A DNA stretch of 6,075 nt from Mycobacteriaceae bacterium (GTDB lineage Bacteria; Actinomycetota; Actinomycetes; Mycobacteriales; Mycobacteriaceae), in contig JAFAWC010000471.1 in assembly GCA_019242135.1 (NCBI GenBank), positions 1 to 6,075 of the forward strand, in the 5' to 3' direction. The position numbers and the translations under genes were made by a program. Positions within the stretch are counted from its first letter, which is position 1; each line of letters opens with the position of its first letter. This document shows, piece after piece, positions 1 through 5,429 of the stretch. Under the pieces are notes generated by a model, which did no database searches, was not told the origin of the DNA, and saw only the letters and a program-made list of their open reading frames with translations.

Positions 1-1
1 C

Positions 2-589
2 GCGATGCGACCCGGTGTGGCCGCTCCTGCGCGCCTCGCCCGGCACCTGCTGACCCACCCCAGGTTGCTCGGGTCCGTGGTCAAAAGCAGCGCGACCAGC
101 AGAGTTCCACAGAGTTATGCGACGATGGAGTATCACGGCCTCCACGCATACCGTTGGGTGGACGCCGACGGTGACCCGAAATTCGTCCGCTACCACATGA
201 TTCCGGCCGCCGGCGTGCGGTTCCTGGGATTGCGCAGCGCGCTGTCGAAGGAACTCGACTATTTGACCGAGGAGTTGGATCAACGGCTCGCGGGCGGACC
301 GGCCCGGTTCTACTTCCGTGTGCAGATCGCCGGACCGCACGATTCTGCCGTCGACCCGTCGGCGCCCTGGAAGAGCAAGGCCACCGTCACGGTCGGCACT
401 CTTGACATCACCGGTCTCGACACCGAGCGTGAGCGCGGCGGCGACATCGTGGTCTTCGATCCGATGCGCGTGACCGACGGCATCGAACCCTCCGACGATC
501 CGATCCTGCGGTTCCGCACACACGCGTATTCGGCATCGGTCAAGCTGCGCACCGGTGTCGACCGCGGTGCGCAAGCCCCGGCGCCCTGA
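2..589 (+). CDS. Catalase-related (minimal catalase) heme peroxidase, C-terminal part, 5' end outside window
   Basis: The visible 195 codons are the C-terminal part of a catalase-family protein of the small type (about 300-350 residues in full, as in the M. avium paratuberculosis minimal catalase and SrpA-like proteins). The frame is open to the left edge, so the start lies upstream and the ATG at 5 is probably internal. Numbering from that Met, family signatures are PQSYATMEYHGLHAYRW (35-51), RFYFRVQIA (101-109), VGTLDITGL (130-138), FDPMRVTDGIEPSDDPILR (151-169) and R171-x3-Y175. The Arg-Tyr pair fits the proximal heme-binding motif with tyrosine as iron ligand. The distal histidine would be upstream. 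The family uses hydrogen peroxide or organic peroxides to oxidise small substrates, presumably in the cytoplasm. The gene converges on the kinase block across a hairpin starting 16 bases after the stop. The family call is firm; the substrate is unknown. Confidence 0.85.
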   Translation, partial: AMRPGVAAPARLARHLLTHPRLLGSVVKSSATSRVPQSYATMEYHGLHAYRWVDADGDPKFVRYHMIPAAGVRFLGLRSALSKELDYLTEELDQRLAGGPARFYFRVQIAGPHDSAVDPSAPWKSKATVTVGTLDITGLDTERERGGDIVVFDPMRVTDGIEPSDDPILRFRTHAYSASVKLRTGVDRGAQAPAP

Positions 590-599
590 AACCGCGCTG

Positions 600-646
600 A
601 AAAACACTGCGGGGACCCCAATGTCGGGTTTGGGGTCCCCGCAGTG
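600..646 (-). terminator. Intrinsic terminator, 17-bp perfect stem, distal of two for the minus-strand block
   Basis: Positions 605-621 and 630-646 form a perfect 17-bp inverted repeat (CACTGCGGGGACCCCAA on the left arm) around an 8-base loop. On the minus strand the stem is followed at once by TTTTT (complement of 600-604), which is the classic intrinsic terminator form. On the + strand it starts 16 bases after the catalase stop but has no following T-run, so it may also halt that transcript less efficiently. It separates the convergent peroxidase and kinase transcripts. Confidence 0.85.
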
Positions 647-692
647 CCGGCTTGGATGTCAGAGGTCCTCGACCGCCGCGTCAGGCAAGTCG

Positions 693-762
693 AAAATCAT
701 CAAGGCGCTCTCCCGGGGTGTCGGTTGGTTGTGACACCAGCTTGGGATGAGCGCCTTGATGA
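693..762 (-). terminator. Intrinsic terminator, 14-bp stem, proximal of two
   Basis: TCATCAAGGCGCTC (697-710) and its exact reverse complement (749-762) form a 14-bp stem. The 38-base interior contains a further TCCC/GGGA pairing and a 6-bp GGTGTC/GACACC stem (717-722 with 733-738), so an extended hairpin is likely. On the minus strand the stem is followed by TTTT (complement of 693-696), 31 bases after the stop of the kinase-less paralogue. This is probably the first termination point of that transcript. Confidence 0.7.
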
Positions 763-792
763 ATTCTTGGAAGATTCTTGGCGGCTACGGAA

Positions 793-1824
793 TCAGCCGT
801 ATTTCAGCCACCATTGGTGCAGCGCGGCCATGTCGGGGCCCTGACCGTCGGCGAGCAGCAGATCCGCATTGCGGGTCCAAAGCAGGTCGGGGCCGCCCTT
901 GTAGGTGCCGCACGCCACCTGGCCCTCGACCTTGTCAGGGGTCGAGGTGTAATGCCACGTCGTTGGCGACTGCACGTTGCTTCCCGGGCACATGACGAGT
1001 TCGTCGTCTTCCTTGGTGGCGCTGTCGAAGTGCCTGTCGAGGGTGGTCTGGTCGGGGAACAACGAGTAGCGGGCAACGTCGGGCCCGCCGGTTTCGGTGT
1101 TCTTCTGGCAGTCGACGGTGGCCAGCGCATCAGTCACAGGGTCGATCGGCTTGCAAGCGTCAGGACCATATCCGTCGGGCAGCAGGCTCATCAGCCGCGC
1201 CGACGCCCCGCTGGGCCCCGACGTCGTCGGCGAGGCCGAGTGGGTCGTCGTCGACGTCTTCGTGCTCGATGTCGTGGTCCTCGCCGTCGTGGTCGTCGTG
1301 GTGCCGCTCGCGTTGTTGCTGTTATTCGACTTGTTCATCAGCACCACGGCGGCGATGACACCGCCGAGCACGAGCACGAACGCCACAACGGCGGCGATGA
1401 TGATGGGCACCCAGTTGCGTTTCGGCGGTTGGGCCGACGGCATCGGTCCCGAGCCCGGCGGCTGCCACGGCGGCGTACCGCCCGGGCCGCCAGGGCCGCC
1501 AGGACTGGTCGGACCCCAGTAGCCGGGCCCCGTCGGACCCGACGGCGGTGGCGGCGGATACGGCGGCTGTGAGGACGCCACCACGGTGGGCTGTGCCGAA
1601 AAGCCCGGCGGCGCACCCGAAGCACCGGAAACGCCGGCCGCAGCGGTCGGCGCGGTTAGCACCGCCGCCACCGTGGCGTCGTGCTCAGGGGAGTGGAGAG
1701 CGTCGTGGGATTTCGTCGCGAGGTCTCCCGCGGTGAAATGCCGGTCTTTCGGATCGTTGGCCATGCCACGGGAAACTACTTCATCAAAGCCCGCCGGGAT
1801 ACCCGGATTCACAACGTCGCTCAT
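793..1824 (-). CDS. Kinase-less PknH-like membrane sensor protein (truncated Ser/Thr kinase paralogue)
   Basis: This encodes a 343-residue single-pass membrane protein related to the kinase directly upstream, with almost the whole kinase domain missing. In order: MSD; a remnant of the kinase C-lobe end (4-45; PGIPAGF, RGMANDPKDR, AGDLA) that aligns with residues 236-277 of the full kinase; an Ala- then Pro/Gly-rich linker (50-135); the shared juxtamembrane GPMPSAQPPKR; one transmembrane helix (about 139-163); a Thr/Ser-rich stalk (170-205); and an extracellular domain (about 210-343) with cysteines 224, 239, 279 and 305, probably two disulfides. The glycine loop, catalytic Lys, HRD and DFG are all absent, so it cannot be a kinase. 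I know similar ectodomains on mycobacterial membrane kinases but have no family name for this one. The ATG at 1824 has AGGAG four bases upstream; the in-frame ATG at 1836 overlaps that site and is less likely. The frame is intact throughout, which argues for a kept gene, although a relic cannot be excluded. Confidence 0.8.
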   Translation of the reverse strand: MSDVVNPGIPAGFDEVVSRGMANDPKDRHFTAGDLATKSHDALHSPEHDATVAAVLTAPTAAAGVSGASGAPPGFSAQPTVVASSQPPYPPPPPSGPTGPGYWGPTSPGGPGGPGGTPPWQPPGSGPMPSAQPPKRNWVPIIIAAVVAFVLVLGGVIAAVVLMNKSNNSNNASGTTTTTTARTTTSSTKTSTTTHSASPTTSGPSGASARLMSLLPDGYGPDACKPIDPVTDALATVDCQKNTETGGPDVARYSLFPDQTTLDRHFDSATKEDDELVMCPGSNVQSPTTWHYTSTPDKVEGQVACGTYKGGPDLLWTRNADLLLADGQGPDMAALHQWWLKYG

Positions 1825-1835
1825 TCGTCTCCTCA
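1816..1835 (-). repeat. 20-bp start-site direct repeat, copy 1 (copy 2 at 3613-3632)
   Basis: The 20 bases covering ribosome-binding site, ATG and codons 2-3 match 3613-3632 at 19 of 20 positions. Sequence similarity between the two genes stops downstream of this block and resumes after the equivalent of codon 235 of the kinase. The block marks the 5' border of the missing segment. Confidence 0.8.
1829..1833 (-). promoter_or_regulatory. Ribosome-binding site deciding the start of the kinase-less paralogue
   Basis: AGGAG lies four bases before the ATG at 1824. Together with the start it forms GAGGAGACGAATGAGCGAC, which matches the full kinase's start at all but one base. The match fixes the start and shows that the deletion left the translation-initiation region untouched. 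Confidence 0.75.
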
Positions 1836-1914
1836 TTGCCCGCCAATGCGGCTATCGAAGCTCGTGCCCTTACCGGTCCGATCACCGCCGAACCACGCTA
1901 GATCAGTCCAACGC

Positions 1915-3621
1915 TTAGCCCGTCGAGCACTTCGAGAACACGATGGTGCCACCCTGGTTCTGGTCGATCGCGTTCTTCTCCGCGGCGTCGATAGTCGCAC
2001 CGTATCCGCCATGCCAGCTGGTGGAGCTTTTTGCGACCGCCGCGCATCCGTCCTTCGCCCAGGCCGCCAGCTTGCAGTCGGTGCCGCCGTACTGCTTGCA
2101 GAAGTTCATCGCCGCCGTGTTGGCATCATCCTGATTGTCGTAGTTGTTCGCCCAGCCGTAGGCTCCGGTCGCACCCGAGTAGGCGATGACGACGAACTTC
2201 GAACCGGTGACCGGCGGCTGTGGCGCCGGCGCCGTGGTGTAGGTCGGCATCGTCGTGGTTTCGGTGGTGGTTTCCTCGGTGGTGGTCTCGGATGTCGTCC
2301 TCGGACTCGTCGCCACGGGCTCGTGGGGTTTGGGTTCCGACTTGGTCAGCAGCAGCAGAGCGATCACCGCGCCGCCGACGAGAAGAATGACGCTGACCAC
2401 CGCGACGATGATCCCGACCTGGCTGCGCTTCGGCGGCTGCGCCGCCGCCATGGGGCCTGATGGCATTTGCGCCGCCGGCATGGGTCCCGACGGCGGCTGC
2501 GCCGCTGCCATCGGGCCGGACGGCGGCGGCTGCCACGGGGGCGCGCCGCCCGTGCCGCCGGGCCCCACGCTGCCCCCGGGCCCGGACGTCGCCGGCTGGT
2601 AGGGCGGCGGCGTCGTCGCGAACGGCGCCGGTGTGGGCGGGGCCGAACTGGGCGGAGCACCACCCGGCGCCGGGGTCAAGAAGCTTGCCGGCATTGTAGG
2701 CGGGTGCTGGTTCGGCGGCGGAGTGATAACCCCCGGGATGGTGGCGGCCGCGCTGCGGGTCAGAATCGTGTCGGCCTTGTCCTGGTCACGGGAGCCGAGC
2801 GCCTCGTGGGCCGCTGTCGCGAGATCCCCCGTAGTTGCGTACCTGTCTTTCGGATCCTTCGCCATGCCACGGGCGATCACCTGATCGAATGCCGCCGGGA
2901 TGCCCGGACGCACCACACTCGGTTGCGGAATCGGTTGCATCAGGTGCGCGGTGATCACCACGCTCACGCTGTCGACCGGGTACGGCTGGCCTCCGGTGAG
3001 GCATTCGTAGAGCACACACGCCAACGCGTAGATGTCCGCGCGGTAGGTCACTTCTGCGTTGGTGAACCGCTCCGGGGCCATGTAGGCATAGGTGCCAACC
3101 GCGGTACCCAGTTCGGTCAGGCTCTCGTCGGTCGCTGCGTTGGCGATGCCGAAGTCCACCAGATACGCGAAATCGTCGCGAGTGATCAGCACGTTCTCCG
3201 GCTTGACGTCGCGATGCATGATGCCGCTCTCGTGGGCGGCATCCAGCGCCGAGGCGATCTGACGGACGATGGCCACCGCACGCGCCGGCGTCAGCGGCCC
3301 GTAGCGGCTGAGCATCTTGCGCAGGTCCGTGCCGTCGATGAACCGCATGTCGACATACAGCACGCCGTCGATCTCGCCGTAGTCGTGAATCGGCACGACG
3401 TGCGGCTCCTGCAGCCGGCCCGCCGAGCGCGCCTCCCGCTGCAGCCTTTTGCGGAACACGGGGTCGCCGGCCATCGCGGGGGGAAGCAGCTTCAACGCCA
3501 CCGTCCGGTCCTTGCGGGTGTCCTCGGCCTCGTAGACCTCACCCATCCCGCCGCGACCGAGCAGGCGCCTCAACTGATAGTGACCGAAGTCGGTGCCCGC
3601 CCGCGAGTCACTGTCGCTCAT
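1915..3621 (-). CDS. PknH-like transmembrane Ser/Thr protein kinase with extracellular DUF4189-type domain
   Basis: A 568-residue PknA/B/H-type kinase. The cytoplasmic domain (about 12-271) has the glycine loop GRGGMGEVY (22-30), catalytic Lys44 in VALK, HRDVKPEN (136-143, Asp138), DFG (156-158) and an activation loop with Thr173 and Thr177 before APE (182-184), so it should be active and autophosphorylating. A Pro/Gly-rich linker follows (about 290-395) and ends in three 10-residue repeats (PSGPMAAAQP type). Then come PKR, one transmembrane helix (about 402-425), a Thr/Glu stalk and an extracellular domain (about 474-566). That domain has the DUF4189 pattern: VVIAYSGATGAYGWA, an alanine helix, CK...DCKLAAW, DGCAAVA and GYGAT, with cysteines 508, 516, 526 and 565. 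M. tuberculosis PknH carries a different sensor domain. Lying just downstream of embR, it most likely phosphorylates EmbR. ATG 3621 is chosen for its AGGAG four bases upstream; the TTG at 3633 overlaps that site. Confidence 0.92.
   Translation of the reverse strand: MSDSDSRAGTDFGHYQLRRLLGRGGMGEVYEAEDTRKDRTVALKLLPPAMAGDPVFRKRLQREARSAGRLQEPHVVPIHDYGEIDGVLYVDMRFIDGTDLRKMLSRYGPLTPARAVAIVRQIASALDAAHESGIMHRDVKPENVLITRDDFAYLVDFGIANAATDESLTELGTAVGTYAYMAPERFTNAEVTYRADIYALACVLYECLTGGQPYPVDSVSVVITAHLMQPIPQPSVVRPGIPAAFDQVIARGMAKDPKDRYATTGDLATAAHEALGSRDQDKADTILTRSAAATIPGVITPPPNQHPPTMPASFLTPAPGGAPPSSAPPTPAPFATTPPPYQPATSGPGGSVGPGGTGGAPPWQPPPSGPMAAAQPPSGPMPAAQMPSGPMAAAQPPKRSQVGIIVAVVSVILLVGGAVIALLLLTKSEPKPHEPVATSPRTTSETTTEETTTETTTMPTYTTAPAPQPPVTGSKFVVIAYSGATGAYGWANNYDNQDDANTAAMNFCKQYGGTDCKLAAWAKDGCAAVAKSSTSWHGGYGATIDAAEKNAIDQNQGGTIVFSKCSTG
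2434..2523 (-). repeat. Three tandem 30-bp repeats in the kinase juxtamembrane linker
   Basis: Three in-frame 30-bp units (2434-2463, 2464-2493, 2494-2523) encode PSGPMAAAQP, PSGPMPAAQM and PSGPMAAAQP. The outer units match at about 26 of 30 bases. The kinase-less paralogue has a single equivalent unit (GSGPMPSAQP) at the same place, before PKR and the membrane helix, so the kinase copy looks expanded by two units on the cytoplasmic side. Confidence 0.8.
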
Positions 3622-3632
3622 CCGTCTCCTCA
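3613..3632 (-). repeat. 20-bp start-site direct repeat, copy 2
   Basis: This is the partner of the block at 1816-1835, with one mismatch (G versus A just before the ATG). It is shared translation-initiation sequence from a tandem duplication, not a mobile-element repeat. Confidence 0.8.
3626..3630 (-). promoter_or_regulatory. Ribosome-binding site deciding the kinase start
   Basis: AGGAG sits four bases before the ATG at 3621. The in-frame TTG at 3633 would begin inside this site and yield an MRRR extension made only of ribosome-binding-site sequence, so it is rejected as start. Confidence 0.75.
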
Positions 3633-3646
3633 ACCTTCGTTCGGCA

Positions 3647-3718
3647 GGCCCGCGTTTCCTTTGCTATCACGCTAACGCCTCGCCGGTCGGCTCACAGCGG
3701 AAACGGACCACGCGGGCC
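3647..3718. repeat. Bipartite inverted repeat in the embR-kinase gap
   Basis: GGCCCGC plus GTTTCC (3647-3659) are complementary to GGAAAC (3699-3704) plus GCGGGCC (3712-3718), giving 6-bp and 7-bp stems separated by a 7-base bulge. GGCCCGCGT can instead pair as one 9-bp stem with ACGCGGGCC (3710-3718). It begins three bases after the embR stop and no T-run follows on either side, so it is not a standard intrinsic terminator. It could be an attenuating or processing hairpin, or a protein-binding dyad. Confidence 0.5.
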
Positions 3719-3720
3719 CG

Positions 3721-4881
3721 TCACGGCCGAGTCTGCTGGCTGAATTGCTCGTCGCGGGGATGGATCTCGAAGGTGAATTCATGGTCGCAGATGCGGATAC
3801 GGTCGCCGTTGAGCAGCGACGTGCTGCCCCGAACCCGCTGGTTTTCCACGTACACCCCGTTGGCCGACCGCAGGTCGGTGACGACGAAGCTGGTGCCGGT
3901 GTCGATGATGACGGCGTGGTGGCGGCTGACGCTGGTGTCCTCCAGAACGATGTCGTTGTCGGACAGCCGCCCGATCCGGGTGGCCGCTGAGACCAGTCGA
4001 TGGGCACGCCCCAACCGGTCGCGCAGGCAGGCGTCGGCGGTCTGCGCGGTCACCGCGGTGCGCTGGTCGATGCTGACCACCGTGTCCTCCGCGGTCGCCT
4101 TCGCCACCTGCTTGACGTCCAACGGCTCCTGCCTGAGGATCCGCGTGTGCAGGGCCTGCAGCGTGGGCCCCGGGTCGATGCCCAGGTCCTCGGCCAGGGT
4201 GTCTTTCAGCCGGCGATAGGTGTCGAGCGCATCGGACTGCCGATCGGTGAGGTAGTACGCGGTGATCAACTGCGCCCACAGCGGCTCGCGGTAAGGATAT
4301 TCGGCCGTCAGCGCTTCCAGTTCACCGATCACGGCGTAGCCACGCCCGCAAGCGATCTCGGCCTCGGCGTGTGCGGTGTGGGCCAGCACCTTGTCCTCGA
4401 TCAGTGCGGCCGCAAACACGTCGACGAATTGGAAGTCGTCGCGGAGATCTTCCAGTACCGGTCCCCGCCACTCGGCCAACGCCGAGCTTAGGTGCCGACT
4501 CGCCTCCTCGAACCGGCCCGCGGCCGCGGCCTGGACTCCCGCGTTCTTCTCGATAATGAATCGCCCGATGTCACAAGCTGTTTCGGTGACATTGAGGCGG
4601 TATCCGGGCGGTGCGCTGACCAGCACCATGCGCGGGTCGACTCCGGCTTGGCCGATCAGCCTGCGCAGGTTCGACACATATGAGTGCAGGCTGGCGCGCG
4701 CCTCGGCGGGCGGCCACTGCTCCCAGGCCGCTGTGATCAACGCCTCGATGCTCACTGGCCGGTTGCGGTTGATCACCAGTGTCGCCAGGACCGCACGCTG
4801 CTTCGGCGTGCCGAGCGGCACATGCGCGCTGTCCACCGTCATCTGCAACGGACCCAGCACACTGAATCCCAGACGCGTCAT
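3721..4881 (-). CDS. embR: EmbR-type transcriptional regulator (winged helix, BTAD, FHA)
   Basis: A 386-residue homologue of M. tuberculosis EmbR (388 residues), recognisable along its whole length. It has an OmpR/SARP-type winged-helix DNA-binding domain (about 1-100; LGPLQM, GTPKQRAVLA, HSYVSNLRR, PPGYRL), a bacterial transcriptional activation domain (about 105-251; WRGPVL, PYREPLW, LGIDPGPTL) and a C-terminal FHA domain (about 280-375; IGRLSDNDIVL, SVSRHH, SANGVYV). Arg305, Ser319 and Asn341 correspond, at a constant offset of seven, to the Arg312, Ser326 and Asn348 known to bind phosphothreonine in EmbR. In M. tuberculosis EmbR is phosphorylated by PknH and activates embCAB, raising arabinan synthesis and affecting ethambutol response; the same role is inferred here. 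ATG 4881 is chosen because it matches the known N-terminus; the in-frame ATG at 4950 would overlap DUF4229 by about 50 bases. The stop of DUF4229 is 16 bases upstream, so co-transcription is likely. The ribosome-binding site is weak (GGGA). Confidence 0.95.
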   Translation of the reverse strand: MTRLGFSVLGPLQMTVDSAHVPLGTPKQRAVLATLVINRNRPVSIEALITAAWEQWPPAEARASLHSYVSNLRRLIGQAGVDPRMVLVSAPPGYRLNVTETACDIGRFIIEKNAGVQAAAAGRFEEASRHLSSALAEWRGPVLEDLRDDFQFVDVFAAALIEDKVLAHTAHAEAEIACGRGYAVIGELEALTAEYPYREPLWAQLITAYYLTDRQSDALDTYRRLKDTLAEDLGIDPGPTLQALHTRILRQEPLDVKQVAKATAEDTVVSIDQRTAVTAQTADACLRDRLGRAHRLVSAATRIGRLSDNDIVLEDTSVSRHHAVIIDTGTSFVVTDLRSANGVYVENQRVRGSTSLLNGDRIRICDHEFTFEIHPRDEQFSQQTRP

Positions 4882-4897
4882 CGGATCATCGTCCCAG

Positions 4898-5209
4898 CTA
4901 TTCGGGTTCCGGCGGTGTCTCGCCACGCAGCCGAGCCTGAAGTTGCTCACGGTCCCTGCGCCGGCGGTGGTCGAAAACGGCGATGCTCGCGGTGGCGCGC
5001 CGGCGCAACGGAGTGAACACCCAGATGCCCAGCGGCAGCGCGATCACGAGCGCGAACGCGACCGCGATGTAGATGGGAAGGTCGTCGACTCCGGCCAGTC
5101 GAGCGATTCCGTAGATCAGTGCCGCCAGAACGGCGGCCAGCACCAGCCTTGCGCCCGCGTACAACGCCACGTCGCGCACCATGCTCGAAGATGTCGGCTC
5201 TTCGGTCAC
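4898..5209 (-). CDS. DUF4229-type small membrane protein
   Basis: A 103-residue protein with two predicted transmembrane helices (about 17-39 and 45-66) followed by a basic, charged tail (LRRRATASIAVFDHRRRRDREQ region, then QARLRGE). This arrangement and the RDVALY...ARL start of helix 1 fit the actinobacterial DUF4229 family; its function is unknown. It resembles the product that I recall as Rv0531 of M. tuberculosis, which lies beside a MinD-like gene as it does here. The GTG at 5209 is preferred because TAGGCT, a TANNNT -10 element, lies exactly six bases before it, suggesting a leaderless transcript; the ATG at codon 10 is the alternative. It is the first gene of the minus-strand block and lies 16 bases before embR, so its promoter may also drive embR. 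Confidence 0.8.
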   Translation of the reverse strand: MTEEPTSSSMVRDVALYAGARLVLAAVLAALIYGIARLAGVDDLPIYIAVAFALVIALPLGIWVFTPLRRRATASIAVFDHRRRRDREQLQARLRGETPPEPE

Positions 5210-5221
5210 CGCCCGAGCCTA
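5210..5221 (-). promoter_or_regulatory. Candidate leaderless promoter (-10 TAGGCT) for DUF4229 and possibly embR
   Basis: On the minus strand TAGGCT (5221-5216) fits the mycobacterial TANNNT -10 consensus. It is followed by six bases and then the GTG at 5209, so the expected transcription start falls on or next to the start codon. No clear ribosome-binding site or -35 element is visible, as is usual for leaderless genes. Confidence 0.4.
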
Positions 5222-5232
5222 ACGACGACGCG

Positions 5233-5238
5233 TATATT
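5233..5238 (+). promoter_or_regulatory. Candidate -10 element TATATT for the small + strand protein
   Basis: TATATT is close to the SigA -10 consensus and sits in a 40-bp divergent gap. Transcription would start near 5244-5246, on or just before the AGGAGG at 5245-5250, leaving a very short leader. No convincing -35 element is seen. Confidence 0.45.
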
Positions 5239-5249
5239 CAAGCCAGGAG

Positions 5250-5429
5250 GTGTTCACGCTGGTTTACCTGCTCATCATCTTGCTGATCCTTGCCGGCCTC
5301 TTTTACGCCGGATGGCGGATGGCGCATGCTGTTCGTGCCGCGCGGCCTAAGACACGCGTGATCGGTCCCGACGACGATCCCGAGTTCCTCTGGCGGCTGG
5401 GCCGCGGCGACGACACCACCAAGCGTTAA
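5250..5429 (+). CDS. Small single-pass membrane protein, unknown function
   Basis: A 59-codon frame begins at GTG 5250, with one hydrophobic helix at residues 5-22 (LVYLLIILLILAG start, YAGW end). A soluble tail follows with a distinctive PKTRVIGPDDDPEFLWRL segment (34-51). I do not know a function. It is supported as a gene by the helix plus ordered tail, a TATATT -10 element just upstream, the strong AGGAGG at 5245-5250, and an end exactly meeting the convergent gene's stop. The start is ambiguous. GTG 5250 overlaps AGGAGG and would need near-leaderless initiation, whereas CTG 5259, in frame eight bases after AGGAGG, has ideal spacing but a rare start codon; that gives 56 residues beginning LVYLL. 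It probably corresponds to the small gene beside Rv0530 in M. tuberculosis (Rv0530A, from memory). Confidence 0.65.
   Translation: MFTLVYLLIILLILAGLFYAGWRMAHAVRAARPKTRVIGPDDDPEFLWRLGRGDDTTKR
5426..5429. other. Shared palindromic stop codons (TTAA) of convergent genes
   Basis: The four bases TTAA hold TAA of the + strand small protein (5427-5429) and TAA of the minus-strand ATPase (complement of 5426-5428). There is no room for a terminator between these genes, so transcripts must run into each other. Confidence 0.85.

Noticed and set aside
763..781. Direct repeat ATTCTTGG, three bases apart
   Set aside because: At eight bases and two copies it is too short to be meaningful; no mobile element, attachment site or CRISPR structure surrounds it.
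778..1572. A 264-codon + strand frame opposite the kinase-less paralogue
   Set aside because: Its long Arg-rich runs come from reading the Pro/Gly/Thr-rich linker backwards, and there is no family signal.
793..1824. Calling the short paralogue a pseudogene
   Set aside because: It has a full ribosome-binding site, no frameshift or internal stop, a membrane helix and a well-formed cysteine-bearing ectodomain. I keep it as a gene while noting that a relic cannot be excluded.
1892..1903. TAGCGT -10-like hexamers in both intergenic gaps (near 1892-1903 and 3669-3674, minus strand)
   Set aside because: They fit TANNNT, but they lie at different distances from the two starts and lack -35 elements; by chance such hexamers are common, so I do not call promoters.
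2467..3675. A 402-codon open frame on the + strand opposite the kinase
   Set aside because: Its translation is Arg/His-rich with no recognisable domain, it lies wholly antisense to a kinase with all catalytic motifs, and such frames are common in high-GC DNA.
4882..4950. Upstream ATG at 4950 as the embR start
   Set aside because: It would add 23 residues absent from known EmbR and overlap the end of the DUF4229 gene; the ATG at 4881 matches the known N-terminus.
4376..5350. A 324-codon open frame on the + strand opposite embR and DUF4229
   Set aside because: It covers the 5' half of embR, all of DUF4229 and part of the small + gene, shows no domain, and has the composition of a shadow frame.
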